Shown here piece by piece: positions 55,251 through 63,889 of a stretch of 64,000 bases of DNA. A program made the position numbers and the translations under genes. Every line of letters begins with the position of its first letter. Within the stretch, counting starts at the first letter, position 1. The DNA comes from an uncultured Clostridium sp. (lineage in GTDB: Bacteria > Bacillota > Clostridia > UBA1212 > UBA1255): positions 87,798-151,797 of the forward strand of contig UQSG01000002.1 in assembly GCA_900543695.1 (NCBI GenBank), read 5' to 3'. Under the pieces are notes generated by a model, which saw only the letters and a list, made by a program, of their open reading frames with translations, had not been told where the DNA came from and made no database searches.

Positions 55251-56096
55251 ATGAAAAAGAGAATTGCAGGCAAGGTATTGCTGACGGCTTTGGCGTTCTG
55301 CCTTCTGCTGGGAGGTCTTTCGGTATCCGGCGCGGCAAATCTGTTTGATCCGGAGAATGCGTTTGACGAGCTGTACATGAGGGAAGCTGACGACCGGCCA
55401 GGGGTGTTTACCAACAGCACCGAGGAGGAGGGAATCAGCACGGGAAGCGAGACGTTTTATATACCGGGGCTGACAAAGAACTATACTTTTTCCGGGCACG
55501 TCAAGATTTTAGATATTGGCACGGAAGCGTGGACTGGCGTTCGCTTGATTGTGGGGAACGATCTGACCGGGCGCTGTTCTCTTCTGATCACAAAGGAGTG
55601 GGGCGTCCGCTTTGAATTTAAGGGCTTTAATATGAACGATCAGCTCTGGGACAACACGAGGCTTCGTCTGGCAAAGGACACGGAATTCGATTTTGAAGTG
55701 ACGCGTGCGGGCAATCAGGTCTCGCTGAAGCTGAATGGCACGGAAGAGGGGACCATAGAAATTCCGGAGGAATATGATGCCTTTGATGAAGACGACGATT
55801 ACAATCTGGGCTTTGAAGCCGCGGAGTGCTGGTTCGAGGTTTCAAACATTGCGGTATATTGTGAGGATGCGGAAGCAAACATAACGCCTGAGCCCACGCC
55901 CGGCGAGACATCCGCGCCGTCAGAGACGCCGGCAGCGAGCGAAAGCCCGACGGCTGCGGCCGAGACGCCTTCGGCGGCAGCGCCCTCTGCGGAGGAAGAT
56001 GATGGCGGAATGAGCCCTGTCGTGATCATCGCCTGCGTGGCTGCGGCCGCAGCTGTGGTTGCAGTGATCATTGTATTGACAAGAAAGAAAAAGTAA
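55251..56096 (+). CDS. Secreted, C-terminally membrane-anchored protein with a concanavalin-like domain
   Basis: A 281-residue surface protein; CAGGAGGT precedes the ATG. Residues 1-28 are a signal peptide (KRIAGKVLLTALAFCLLL, then GGLSVSGAA). Residues about 60-205 are a beta-sandwich resembling LamG/DUF1080-type sugar-binding folds (YTFSGHVKILDIGTEAWTGV, then LNGTEEGTIEIPEEYD). A Pro/Thr/Ser/Ala-rich spacer (about 208-250) leads to a membrane helix (about 255-276) and the tail TRKKK. It probably displays a glycan-binding module at the cell surface. It is followed after 30 bases by the first GH99-like gene and preceded by the AraC-type element. Confidence 0.65.
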   Translation: MKKRIAGKVLLTALAFCLLLGGLSVSGAANLFDPENAFDELYMREADDRPGVFTNSTEEEGISTGSETFYIPGLTKNYTFSGHVKILDIGTEAWTGVRLIVGNDLTGRCSLLITKEWGVRFEFKGFNMNDQLWDNTRLRLAKDTEFDFEVTRAGNQVSLKLNGTEEGTIEIPEEYDAFDEDDDYNLGFEAAECWFEVSNIAVYCEDAEANITPEPTPGETSAPSETPAASESPTAAAETPSAAAPSAEEDDGGMSPVVIIACVAAAAAVVAVIIVLTRKKK

Positions 56097-56126
56097 CATA
56101 ATTTCGAGAAAAACTGGAGGAGGAAC

Positions 56127-58148
56127 ATGAATAAAATCGATTCTACACGCATCCTGCTTCTTGCCGCGCTGGCTGTTTTTGCTGCCGCGGCTTTGCTGGC
56201 AGCCTGGTCGGGGCATAAGGTTCATGCACAGTCGGACCGGAACGCCATTGACTATACGCTGAGCCATATCACAGCCACGGATGCATTGGGCAGAAAGCTG
56301 CCGGATATTTCGGGATATCGGACGGATCGATATGTGGGCCTGTTTTATTTTACATGGATGGGGCAGCAGGGAGAGCCGCAGACCGAGGTATACGATATTA
56401 CGAAGCTGCTGCGAACAGACAGAGACGCGCTTTTCAGCACTGCGGCGAATAATTCTGCAGCGCCTAACGGATATAATTATTTCTTTAATGAGCCGCTGTA
56501 CGGCTATTACAACAGTCAGGATCCGTACATTATCCGCAAGCATCTGGAGCTGTTCCTTGCCGCCGGCGTTGATTTTATCGCGCTTGATTTCACGAATGGG
56601 ATCTATTACGGCGAGGTGCTTTCGAACCTGCTGGACATTTATCTTGCATACCAGACGGCGGGCTGGGATGTTCCGAAGCTGATGTTTTTCACGAATACCA
56701 GATCGGGAGATGTCGTAGCGCAGCTTTATAAAAACGTGTACCGCAGGGGAAAATATGACAGTCTCTGGTTCCGCGGCAGCGGAGAGAAGCCGATGATCAT
56801 TGCCTGGGAAGAGGAGCTGGCTGAGCCGATGCGCGAGTTCTTTGCGGTTCGGCCTCCGCAGTGGCCGGAGGCCGAGTATGACCCGGCAGGCTGGCCGTAT
56901 GTGGAAAAGGTCCGCCCGCAGCGCCTTTTTACCAATCTGATGAGCGTTTCGGTTGCGCAGCACACGGGCGATGCTTTTAGCTTTTCCGTACAGGGCGTGA
57001 ACGGCGGCATCAATGAAAGCTGGGGCAGAGGCTATACCTCGGATAATCCCGTGAACGGCAATGTTGACGCAATCCTTAGGGGAGACAATTTTCAGGAGCA
57101 GTGGAACACGGCGCTTGCGGAAGATCCGGAAATCGTTTTCGTCACGGGCTGGAACGAGTGGACCGCCCTGAAGCTGACTGCAGACTGGGCGGGCGACACG
57201 CCGTTCTGGGTAGACACGTTTAACACGGAATTTTCCAGAGACATTGAAATGACAAAAACGCCTTCTTATGTGCTGAATGAGGACGGCACCTATGCTGCGG
57301 AGGGATACGGAGACAATTATTATCTTCAGCTGCTTTCCAACATCCGCGCATACAAGGGCATCGGGCTGACCTCTGAAAATTATCAGGAGTCCGTATCCAA
57401 AACGATCGATCTTAACGGTGACGACGGACAGTGGGACGATGTGACAAACACGTATCTGAATCTTTCTGAGGATAAAATTGCCAGAGATCATTACGGATAT
57501 GTGAAAAAAGAGGAATACCATTACACGCAGGCTGCGCCGGACAATTTCATCACCAGTATTAAAGTGACCCATGACAGCCAGAATTTATATTTCAGGCTTG
57601 AAACCAAGGAAGCGATATCCGAGCGGGATCCGGATGCCGAGAACTGGATGAATCTGCTGATCGGAATTGAAAGCGCAGGCGAGGCGCTGCCATCCTGGGA
57701 GGGCTTTCAGTATATTATCAACCGAAAGCCGGAATCAGATAAGCAGACGTCTCTTGAAAAGGTGGCTGTGGACGGAAAATACGAGTTTGCGGCTGTTTCG
57801 TCCGTCTCCTTTACGGTGAATGGGAACGTAATGCAGCTCTGCATTCCGCGCGGCGCGCTGGGGATCGGAGAAGGACCGTTCTCAATCCGTTTCAAGGCTG
57901 CGGACAGTATCGAGCACCCTGAGGATATCATGGATTATTATGTGTCCGGCGATGCCGCGCCCATGGGGCGCCTTGCGTATACGTATGCCGGAATGACGCT
58001 TGCGGAATTTGAAGCGCAGCAGCGCGGCAAACAGGAGAAAAATACCGGTCTCTCCGTTGGCGAATGGATTGCCGTTTCTGCGGGAGCAGTGATTACGGCG
58101 GCCTGCGGAGCGTTGATCGCCATCAAATGCAGAAAGAAAAAACAGTGA
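56127..58148 (+). CDS. GH99-like surface glycosidase, C-terminally anchored (paralogue A)
   Basis: A 673-residue protein: signal or anchor helix (about 8-28), then a TIM-barrel region (about 45-400) with YVGLFYFTWMGQ, FNEPLYGYYNSQDPYIIRKH, VDFIALDFTNGIYY, KPMIIAWEEE and IVFVTGWNEW. This pattern resembles GH71/GH99-type endo-acting enzymes; the acidic residues in DFTNG and WNEW could be catalytic. Residues about 415-640 form a beta domain like CBM9/DOMON (FITSIKVTHDSQNLYFRLET). A C-terminal helix (about 648-668) with RKKKQ anchors it. The stop is only two bases from the end of the convergent AraC gene. A paralogue lies at 59441. The glycan target is unknown. Confidence 0.7.
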   Translation: MNKIDSTRILLLAALAVFAAAALLAAWSGHKVHAQSDRNAIDYTLSHITATDALGRKLPDISGYRTDRYVGLFYFTWMGQQGEPQTEVYDITKLLRTDRDALFSTAANNSAAPNGYNYFFNEPLYGYYNSQDPYIIRKHLELFLAAGVDFIALDFTNGIYYGEVLSNLLDIYLAYQTAGWDVPKLMFFTNTRSGDVVAQLYKNVYRRGKYDSLWFRGSGEKPMIIAWEEELAEPMREFFAVRPPQWPEAEYDPAGWPYVEKVRPQRLFTNLMSVSVAQHTGDAFSFSVQGVNGGINESWGRGYTSDNPVNGNVDAILRGDNFQEQWNTALAEDPEIVFVTGWNEWTALKLTADWAGDTPFWVDTFNTEFSRDIEMTKTPSYVLNEDGTYAAEGYGDNYYLQLLSNIRAYKGIGLTSENYQESVSKTIDLNGDDGQWDDVTNTYLNLSEDKIARDHYGYVKKEEYHYTQAAPDNFITSIKVTHDSQNLYFRLETKEAISERDPDAENWMNLLIGIESAGEALPSWEGFQYIINRKPESDKQTSLEKVAVDGKYEFAAVSSVSFTVNGNVMQLCIPRGALGIGEGPFSIRFKAADSIEHPEDIMDYYVSGDAAPMGRLAYTYAGMTLAEFEAQQRGKQEKNTGLSVGEWIAVSAGAVITAACGALIAIKCRKKKQ

Positions 58149-58150
58149 TT

Positions 58151-59218
58151 TTATAAGAGGAGCAGACGGTGCTGCTTCCGGTATTCCGAGGGCGTCATAT
58201 GAATGACGTCCTGGAATGCCCGGTTGAATTGGCGCTGACAGCGGTAGCCGGTCTGCTCCCCGATCTCGTTTACGTTCAGATCGGTATTAGACAGCAGGCT
58301 GCAGGCCTTATTAATCTTAATGCGGCGCAGAATTTTTGAAAAATTCGTTCCGGCGCTCTGCTGGATCAGACGGCTCAGGTAAGACGGAGAATAGTTAAAA
58401 TGCTCAGCCAGGCTTTGGAGAGTAGCGGTCTGGAGATTGCTTGTCAGATACTTTTGAATTTCAAAAATCAGCCGGGAATTGGCTACGCTGATTCCCTCGC
58501 ATTCCGCCGCCTCGGTATGGCTGCGCGCCAAAAGATTCAGAAGCGCATTCAGATAGGCTTCCTTCAGGGCGCTGTGCTGCTCGTCTCGGCTTCTCTCCTC
58601 GGCTGAAACCTCTTCCAGAATCAGCGCTTCCAGAAGATGCTGTATTTCCCTGTCTCCTTTTGTGTGAAAGGACAGATAATGCTTCGTGTTTTTCATATAC
58701 AGAGATTGAATGAAAAAGCCTGCCAGGGCGTTTTTCTGCAGCAGGAAATTACTGAGCGTTTCCATGAGCGAATAATGTTTAATCAGAATATTGAAAATAT
58801 GACTGCCCTCCGTTTCCTGCAGCGCGTGATAGACGCCTGGAGAGATCATGCACAGATCGCCGTCGATCATAGAAAGACACGTATCCCCAATCCGATTGAC
58901 GCAATTTCCTTCTAATACGCACACAATTTCAAAAAAAGTATGCTTATGGACAAACGCGGGCGTATACCGGGCATGACGCGTGACAATCACATTGTCAGAA
59001 AAATCAAACTCTGCAAGATTTTCTGTCAATTCGGAAAGTATGACGCCTTTTTCGGCCTGCAGCCAGTCCCGTACCGGCTTCTGCCGCTCCTGAGGCAGCG
59101 AAGCGAGATATCGCCGGAGCTGATCCGGTTCTTTTTTTGCGAAATAGAGCTCCCGGAACATTCGCTCCGAATCCGTCAGCTCCTGGAAGCGCGCCGCTAA
59201 GCTCTGATTTTGAATCAT
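58151..59218 (-). CDS. AraC family transcriptional regulator
   Basis: A 355-residue regulator. An N-terminal helical piece precedes a cupin-type sensing domain (about 75-160, ARYTPAFVHKHTFFEIVCVL and MIDGDLCMISPGVYHAL). The C-terminal double helix-turn-helix (about 255-350) has LQSLAEHFNYSPSYLSRLIQ and NVNEIGEQTGYRCQRQFNRAF, then MTPSEYRKQ. Such proteins are usually sugar-responsive activators. It is read from 59271-59300, away from the second GH99-like gene, with the 21-bp element between. It most likely controls both surface glycosidase operons and itself. Confidence 0.93.
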   Translation of the reverse strand: MIQNQSLAARFQELTDSERMFRELYFAKKEPDQLRRYLASLPQERQKPVRDWLQAEKGVILSELTENLAEFDFSDNVIVTRHARYTPAFVHKHTFFEIVCVLEGNCVNRIGDTCLSMIDGDLCMISPGVYHALQETEGSHIFNILIKHYSLMETLSNFLLQKNALAGFFIQSLYMKNTKHYLSFHTKGDREIQHLLEALILEEVSAEERSRDEQHSALKEAYLNALLNLLARSHTEAAECEGISVANSRLIFEIQKYLTSNLQTATLQSLAEHFNYSPSYLSRLIQQSAGTNFSKILRRIKINKACSLLSNTDLNVNEIGEQTGYRCQRQFNRAFQDVIHMTPSEYRKQHRLLLL

Positions 59219-59270
59219 ATGTGAGAACCACCAATCGTGCGTAATCCTTTTTCCCAGTGAAACCTTATTT

Positions 59271-59300
59271 ATTATAAGGGCAGCCGGAAAGCTCTGTCAA
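59271..59300 (-). promoter_or_regulatory. Promoter of the AraC regulator gene
   Basis: Minus strand TTGACA (59295-59300), 18 bases, TATAAT (59271-59276). Confidence 0.7.
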
Positions 59301-59320
59301 GATGGATACGGGAGACGGAA

Positions 59321-59341
59321 GTCAAAAAATGTCTGATTTAT
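59321..59341 (+). promoter_or_regulatory. Copy 2 of the 21-bp AraC-type element
   Basis: It reads GTCAAAAAA then TGTCTGATTTAT. It lies 20 bases from the -35 box of the regulator promoter on one side and 19 bases from that of the glycosidase promoter on the other, the place expected for an activator that also controls its own gene. Confidence 0.65.
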
Positions 59342-59360
59342 AATGACGAAATGTATTCTG

Positions 59361-59390
59361 TTGATTTTGCTGTGATGCTATACTTATAAT
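59361..59390 (+). promoter_or_regulatory. Promoter of the second GH99-like operon
   Basis: TTGATT (59361-59366), 18 bases, TATAAT (59385-59390). Confidence 0.65.
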
Positions 59391-59440
59391 TCAGAAATGA
59401 CCTCAGATGGCAGAAAACGCCGCAAGGGAGGCGGATGAAG

Positions 59441-61474
59441 ATGAAGCCTGAGCAAAGCTTTTTTTATAAACGGAACCGCGGAAGGAGGCGTTGGCTTTTC
59501 TTGGCGCTCATACTGATGCTGCCGCTTGGAATCCTGTCGTCTGTAAGCGGCAGCACGGCGGGGAAGACAGAGCGATCCGCCGAAAAGGCTTCCGGCGATC
59601 GGCTGCTGCCAGTTAAAAGCGCGGCGTCAATAACCGGAACGGACGCGCTGGGCCGAAGGCTGAAACGCGTTTCCGGATATCAGGAAGAGAAATACGTAGG
59701 CCTGTTTTATTTTCTTTGGCTCGGGCAGCAGAATCAGAAGGCGGTGTATGATATTACGGATATTCTGCGGACATCTGCGCTTTCGCAGCTGCTTGACACG
59801 AACTCGGACGCGTATCCCAATGATTTGACGTACTTCTTCAATGAACCGCTGTACGGCTACTATAACAGCGCGGATCCGTTCGTTCTCAGAAAGCATATTG
59901 AATTATTTATCGCGGCGGATATCGATTTCCTTGTGTTCGACGTTTCCAACGGCATCTATTATGATGAGGTCTGGATGCAGATGCTGGCTCTGCTGGAGGA
60001 ATACCGGCTGGCCGGCTGGAATGTGCCGAAAACCGCATTCTTTACGAATACAAACAGCGGCGAAGCCGTACGGCACCTCTATACGGCGCTGTATAGAAAA
60101 AAGCTCTATCCGGAGCTCTGGTTCTATGGCCCTTACGACAAGCCGCTGATCATTGCCAGAGAGGAAGAGGTGCCTGCCGCGCTGCGGGAGTTTTTCTGCA
60201 TTCGGCCGCCGCAGTGGCCGTTAGAGGAGCCACGGGAAATGGGCTTCCCTTATATGGATCTCTCAAAGCCGCAGAAGCTGTATACCGATTTGATCAATGT
60301 TTCTGTCTGCCAGTTTTCCGGACCGTGCAGCGACGGCGTATCTGTCCCGAGGGGCGCACAGGAGGGCTATTACGGGAGAGGATATTCGGCCGGCACGCCG
60401 GAGAACGGAAATGTCCGCCGGATTCTGGAGGGGAAAAATTTTCAGGAGCAATGGGAGGCTGCAATCCAGGCGGATCCGCAGATGATCTTTGTTACAGGCT
60501 GGAACGAATGGATTGCCCAGAAGAGCGCGGAGGGCTGCGGATGGATCGATACGTTTAATACGGAGTGGTCCCGGGACATTGAAATGACAAAAGCCCGTGA
60601 TTATGCGTCTGACGATCCGGAGGATTATACGCGGCAGGGCTATGGAGACAACTACTATCTGCAAATGATCAATGCGATCCGGGAATATAAGGGAGAGAAG
60701 CTGACGAAAGAACAGGCTCCGCTTCCGGAGCGCAAAACGATCGATATCGCCGGTTCTCCGGCGCAATGGACCTTCGAGACAGGCAGCCCAAATGTATTTT
60801 ATAATATTGCAGTGAAAAATACGCCTCGAGATTTTGCCGGAGCCAGTCCCGCGCTTCATTATACGCAGAAGGCCGCGGAGAATTTTATTACTGAGCTCCG
60901 CGTGACGCATGATGATACGAATCTTTATTTTTATCTAAAAACCGAGGAAGCCATCAGACCGCGGAAAAATGGTGCCTCGAACTGGATGAATCTCCTCTTT
61001 TCCGTATACGAAAGGAACAGAGATAAAACAGAGGCGCCGTCGTGGGAGGGCTTCCAGTATGTGCTGAACCGCACGCCTGTTTCCGATACGCTGACGTCTC
61101 TGGAGCGGGTGCGCAGGGATGGCGAATATGTATTTGAGAGCGTGCAGAATGTCGCCTGCTCCGTACAGGGCAATGTGATGCAGATTGCGGTGCCGTTCGA
61201 GGCGCTGCGCATTTCTGCCCAGGATTTCCGGCTCGACTTTAAAGCAGCCGACAGCGTAGAACGGGAAGACGATATTATGGATTATTATGTTTCCGGCTGC
61301 GCCGTCCCCCTGGGCCGGCTGACCTATTCTTATTCTGCGGCCGAAGCGGCGGCGCCCAAAACGCGGCGGTCCCTGGCGGAACGCATTTTACTTGCCATAC
61401 CCGGGCTGCTGCTCATAGGCGCCGCCGCGGCCTCTCTATTATATCAATACGGAACGGAGAAAAGAATGCGATGA
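59441..61474 (+). CDS. GH99-like surface glycosidase, C-terminally anchored (paralogue B)
   Basis: A 677-residue paralogue of the protein at 56127. I choose ATG 59441, nine bases after GGGAGG; ATG 59435 is the alternative. Order: basic N-terminus and signal helix (about 15-40), barrel (about 60-410) with YVGLFYFLWLGQQ, FNEPLYGYYNSADPFVLRKH, IDFLVFDVSNGIYY, KPLIIAREEE and MIFVTGWNEW, then a CBM9/DOMON-like domain (about 425-640, FITELRVTHDDTNLYFYLKT) and a C-terminal helix with a short basic tail (EKRMR). It overlaps the following rhamnosidase-like gene by four bases (ATGA). Same architecture as paralogue A with one glutamine-rich loop changed. Confidence 0.7.
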   Translation: MKPEQSFFYKRNRGRRRWLFLALILMLPLGILSSVSGSTAGKTERSAEKASGDRLLPVKSAASITGTDALGRRLKRVSGYQEEKYVGLFYFLWLGQQNQKAVYDITDILRTSALSQLLDTNSDAYPNDLTYFFNEPLYGYYNSADPFVLRKHIELFIAADIDFLVFDVSNGIYYDEVWMQMLALLEEYRLAGWNVPKTAFFTNTNSGEAVRHLYTALYRKKLYPELWFYGPYDKPLIIAREEEVPAALREFFCIRPPQWPLEEPREMGFPYMDLSKPQKLYTDLINVSVCQFSGPCSDGVSVPRGAQEGYYGRGYSAGTPENGNVRRILEGKNFQEQWEAAIQADPQMIFVTGWNEWIAQKSAEGCGWIDTFNTEWSRDIEMTKARDYASDDPEDYTRQGYGDNYYLQMINAIREYKGEKLTKEQAPLPERKTIDIAGSPAQWTFETGSPNVFYNIAVKNTPRDFAGASPALHYTQKAAENFITELRVTHDDTNLYFYLKTEEAIRPRKNGASNWMNLLFSVYERNRDKTEAPSWEGFQYVLNRTPVSDTLTSLERVRRDGEYVFESVQNVACSVQGNVMQIAVPFEALRISAQDFRLDFKAADSVEREDDIMDYYVSGCAVPLGRLTYSYSAAEAAAPKTRRSLAERILLAIPGLLLIGAAAASLLYQYGTEKRMR

Positions 61475-63828
61475 AGGCGGAATGGATTTGGACGGATCAC
61501 AGGCTTGCGGCACATCCGAGAATGATATATTTTAAAAAAAAGGTACGGCTGCCGGAGCAGGAGCCGCCCCTTGCGTGCCGGCTGCGAATCTGCGCGGACA
61601 GCCGGTATTTGCTGATGATTAACGGCAGCCGCGTAATGACAGGCCCCTGCCGCGCGCCCCGAGGCGTTCGGTACATGGACGAGCTGGACGTTGCCGCATA
61701 TCTCCGGCCGGGTGAAAACGAAATATTTGTGAAGGTGATTCAATATCCCGATCATAAAGAAAAAAACATCCGCTTCCTGACGGGCCCGAGCTCCATTGTA
61801 ACGGAGGGGATCGGCGGTCTCTGGATAGAGGAGCGCGAAACATCATACGGCTTTTCGACTTCGGCGCAATACTTATGCGCGGAGGAATCCGGTTATGCCT
61901 TTCGGGAAAATCACCGGTACGGATATATCGGGTTTTTGGAGGATTTTGACGGCCGACTTGTGACGGAGCAGACGGCGGAGACCATATGGAAGCCGGCAGT
62001 GGTGATTGCCGGATACCCTACCGAGGGAATCGGTGCGCTCCGGGATTATTGGACGACGGAGCCGCGCCCGATTCCGTATCCCTTTGAAACGGAGGATTCC
62101 TTCCGACGGGTGATGCGGAGCGGCGGACTGCTCGTCGGAAGCGCCGGAGAACGCTTTGTTCCGGCAGGCTGTACGGCCTTTCTTGAGCTGGACGCGGGCA
62201 GGCTGGTCAGCGCATACCCGCGCTTTGCGTTCCGCTGCGGCAGCGGGAGCAGGCTTCGTGTCGTCTATGCCGAAGGCTATGGCGTTTTGCAGCAAAACGG
62301 AAGCTTTCTCCGCGGCGTGCGCGACAACCCTGAGGGCCAGACTCTTTTCGGCCTTACGGATCTTTATACCGCTCATGAGGGGAGGCAGACCTATCTCCCG
62401 TTCTTCTATCGCTCCTTCCGTTTCGTGAGGGTGGAGATTACTGCCTCCGAGGATCAGCCGTTTTTCCTTGAACGGGCCGACTATCTTAAAACCGGGTACC
62501 CGCTGGAGGTTACGGGGACATTTTATGCGAATGACGAAAGGCTTGAGGAAATCTGGAAAATCAGCAAAAGAACGCTGCTCTGCTGCATGTACGAAACCTA
62601 CATGGACTGTCCGTATTATGAGCAGATGCAGTATATTATGGACACCTTTCTGGAAATCCGGTATACGCTCTGCATCAGCGGAGACGGCCGCCTGGCGAGA
62701 AAAGCGATTGATGACTTTGCCCGCGCTCAGCTCTGGGACGGTCTGCTCCCGTGCAACAGCCCGTCTAAATTTCAGCAGATGATTCCGGGCTTCCCCTTTT
62801 ATTGGATCCTGATGCTGGATACCTATATGATGTATCTCGGCGACAGGCCGTTTCTGCGGTCCCATCTGGGGACTCTGGAAAAGCTGCTGCACTATTATGA
62901 AAGCCGCGTCAATGAAGACGGACTGCTCGGAGATACCGGATATTGGCAGTTCTTTGACTGGGTAAAGGAGTGGGAGAACGGCAGCCCCGTAAGGACGGGA
63001 GAAATCAATATTCTTTACAATCTGCTGTATGTATACGCACTCCGGACGGCCGCCGGAATATACCGTTTTTGCATGCGGCCGGATACGGCGCTGGAATATG
63101 AGGCGCGGGCGGAGTCCGTCGCGGCGGCGGTCCGTAGGAGCGCTTATGATACGGAAACCGGGCTTTTTTGCGATGCTCCGGGCAGACGTCCTTCGAGCCA
63201 GCATGCACAAATTTTTGCGGTTCTGGCCTCCGCCGTGCCGGAGGAGGAAAAACGGCCGCTGATGGAGCGGATGCTGGCGAATCGCGATCAGCTCTGCGTG
63301 CCGTCCTACTGCATGTCGTATTTTTTGTGCCGGGCTCTGGAGGCTGCCGGACTGTATGATGAAATCCATTCTACCTTGAAGATATGGGATGCTTTTATAG
63401 ATCTGATGAAGCTCCATCTGACGACCTGGCCGGAGGATTTTGTTACGATGCGCAGCGACTGCCATGGCTGGAGTGCGTTTGCGCTGTATGAATTTGCCGC
63501 ATGTTATCTGGGAGTGCGGCCGTTAGCGCCGGGATATGCGAAGATCGGGATCGTTCCGCAGCCGTGTCCGCTGACGTCGTACGGAGGTACGGTGCCGGTT
63601 GGCGGCCGCGGCCTGGTAAGCATAGCATTTAAAAAAGATGCAAGCGGATGTACTGCTGTGAGCGTGTCCTTGCCCGAAGGAGCGGAATGTGTCCGCGATT
63701 TTTCGCGCATATCGGGAGTGCCGGCAGACATACGGGACGAAAAGGAGCGAGCTTGCGGCGCGGTTCCCCGGACAAAAGGGAAGCAGGAAATTTTTCAGCA
63801 AGGCTCCGATTTGCCTGACGAAGGATAG
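61471..63828 (+). CDS. Alpha-L-rhamnosidase-like glycoside hydrolase (GH78-related)
   Basis: A 785-residue protein with no signal peptide. The N-terminal beta module (about 1-110) contains RICADSRYLLMINGSRVMTG; further beta domains follow to about 345. The (alpha/alpha)6 barrel (about 350-690) contains MDCPYYEQMQYIMDT in place of the classical GWTGDA signature of GH78, and WQFFDWVKEWENG. This branch is usually named alpha-L-rhamnosidase, but its sugar may differ. It is cotranscribed with GH99-like paralogue B, so products released outside are probably imported and trimmed by this enzyme inside. Confidence 0.82.
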   Translation: MKAEWIWTDHRLAAHPRMIYFKKKVRLPEQEPPLACRLRICADSRYLLMINGSRVMTGPCRAPRGVRYMDELDVAAYLRPGENEIFVKVIQYPDHKEKNIRFLTGPSSIVTEGIGGLWIEERETSYGFSTSAQYLCAEESGYAFRENHRYGYIGFLEDFDGRLVTEQTAETIWKPAVVIAGYPTEGIGALRDYWTTEPRPIPYPFETEDSFRRVMRSGGLLVGSAGERFVPAGCTAFLELDAGRLVSAYPRFAFRCGSGSRLRVVYAEGYGVLQQNGSFLRGVRDNPEGQTLFGLTDLYTAHEGRQTYLPFFYRSFRFVRVEITASEDQPFFLERADYLKTGYPLEVTGTFYANDERLEEIWKISKRTLLCCMYETYMDCPYYEQMQYIMDTFLEIRYTLCISGDGRLARKAIDDFARAQLWDGLLPCNSPSKFQQMIPGFPFYWILMLDTYMMYLGDRPFLRSHLGTLEKLLHYYESRVNEDGLLGDTGYWQFFDWVKEWENGSPVRTGEINILYNLLYVYALRTAAGIYRFCMRPDTALEYEARAESVAAAVRRSAYDTETGLFCDAPGRRPSSQHAQIFAVLASAVPEEEKRPLMERMLANRDQLCVPSYCMSYFLCRALEAAGLYDEIHSTLKIWDAFIDLMKLHLTTWPEDFVTMRSDCHGWSAFALYEFAACYLGVRPLAPGYAKIGIVPQPCPLTSYGGTVPVGGRGLVSIAFKKDASGCTAVSVSLPEGAECVRDFSRISGVPADIRDEKERACGAVPRTKGKQEIFQQGSDLPDEG

Positions 63829-63864
63829 GAAACGGTCCGGCTGAGTTCAAAGGGCGGAAAATGA

Positions 63865-63889
63865 GAGCGTGCGATCGCTTATTTTTTCT
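63865..63889 (+). terminator. Possible terminator after the rhamnosidase-like gene
   Basis: AGCG/CGCT short stem around TGCGAT followed by TTATTTTTT. It overlaps the end of the convergent partial gene. Confidence 0.35.

Noticed and set aside
55920..57572. Long minus-strand open frame of about 550 codons
   Set aside because: It lies opposite the surface protein and GH99-like genes, has no family features, and its His/Arg/Cys-rich composition is typical of an antisense shadow.
61873..63465. Minus-strand open frame of about 530 codons
   Set aside because: Antisense shadow of the rhamnosidase-like gene; no ribosome binding site, no recognisable domains.
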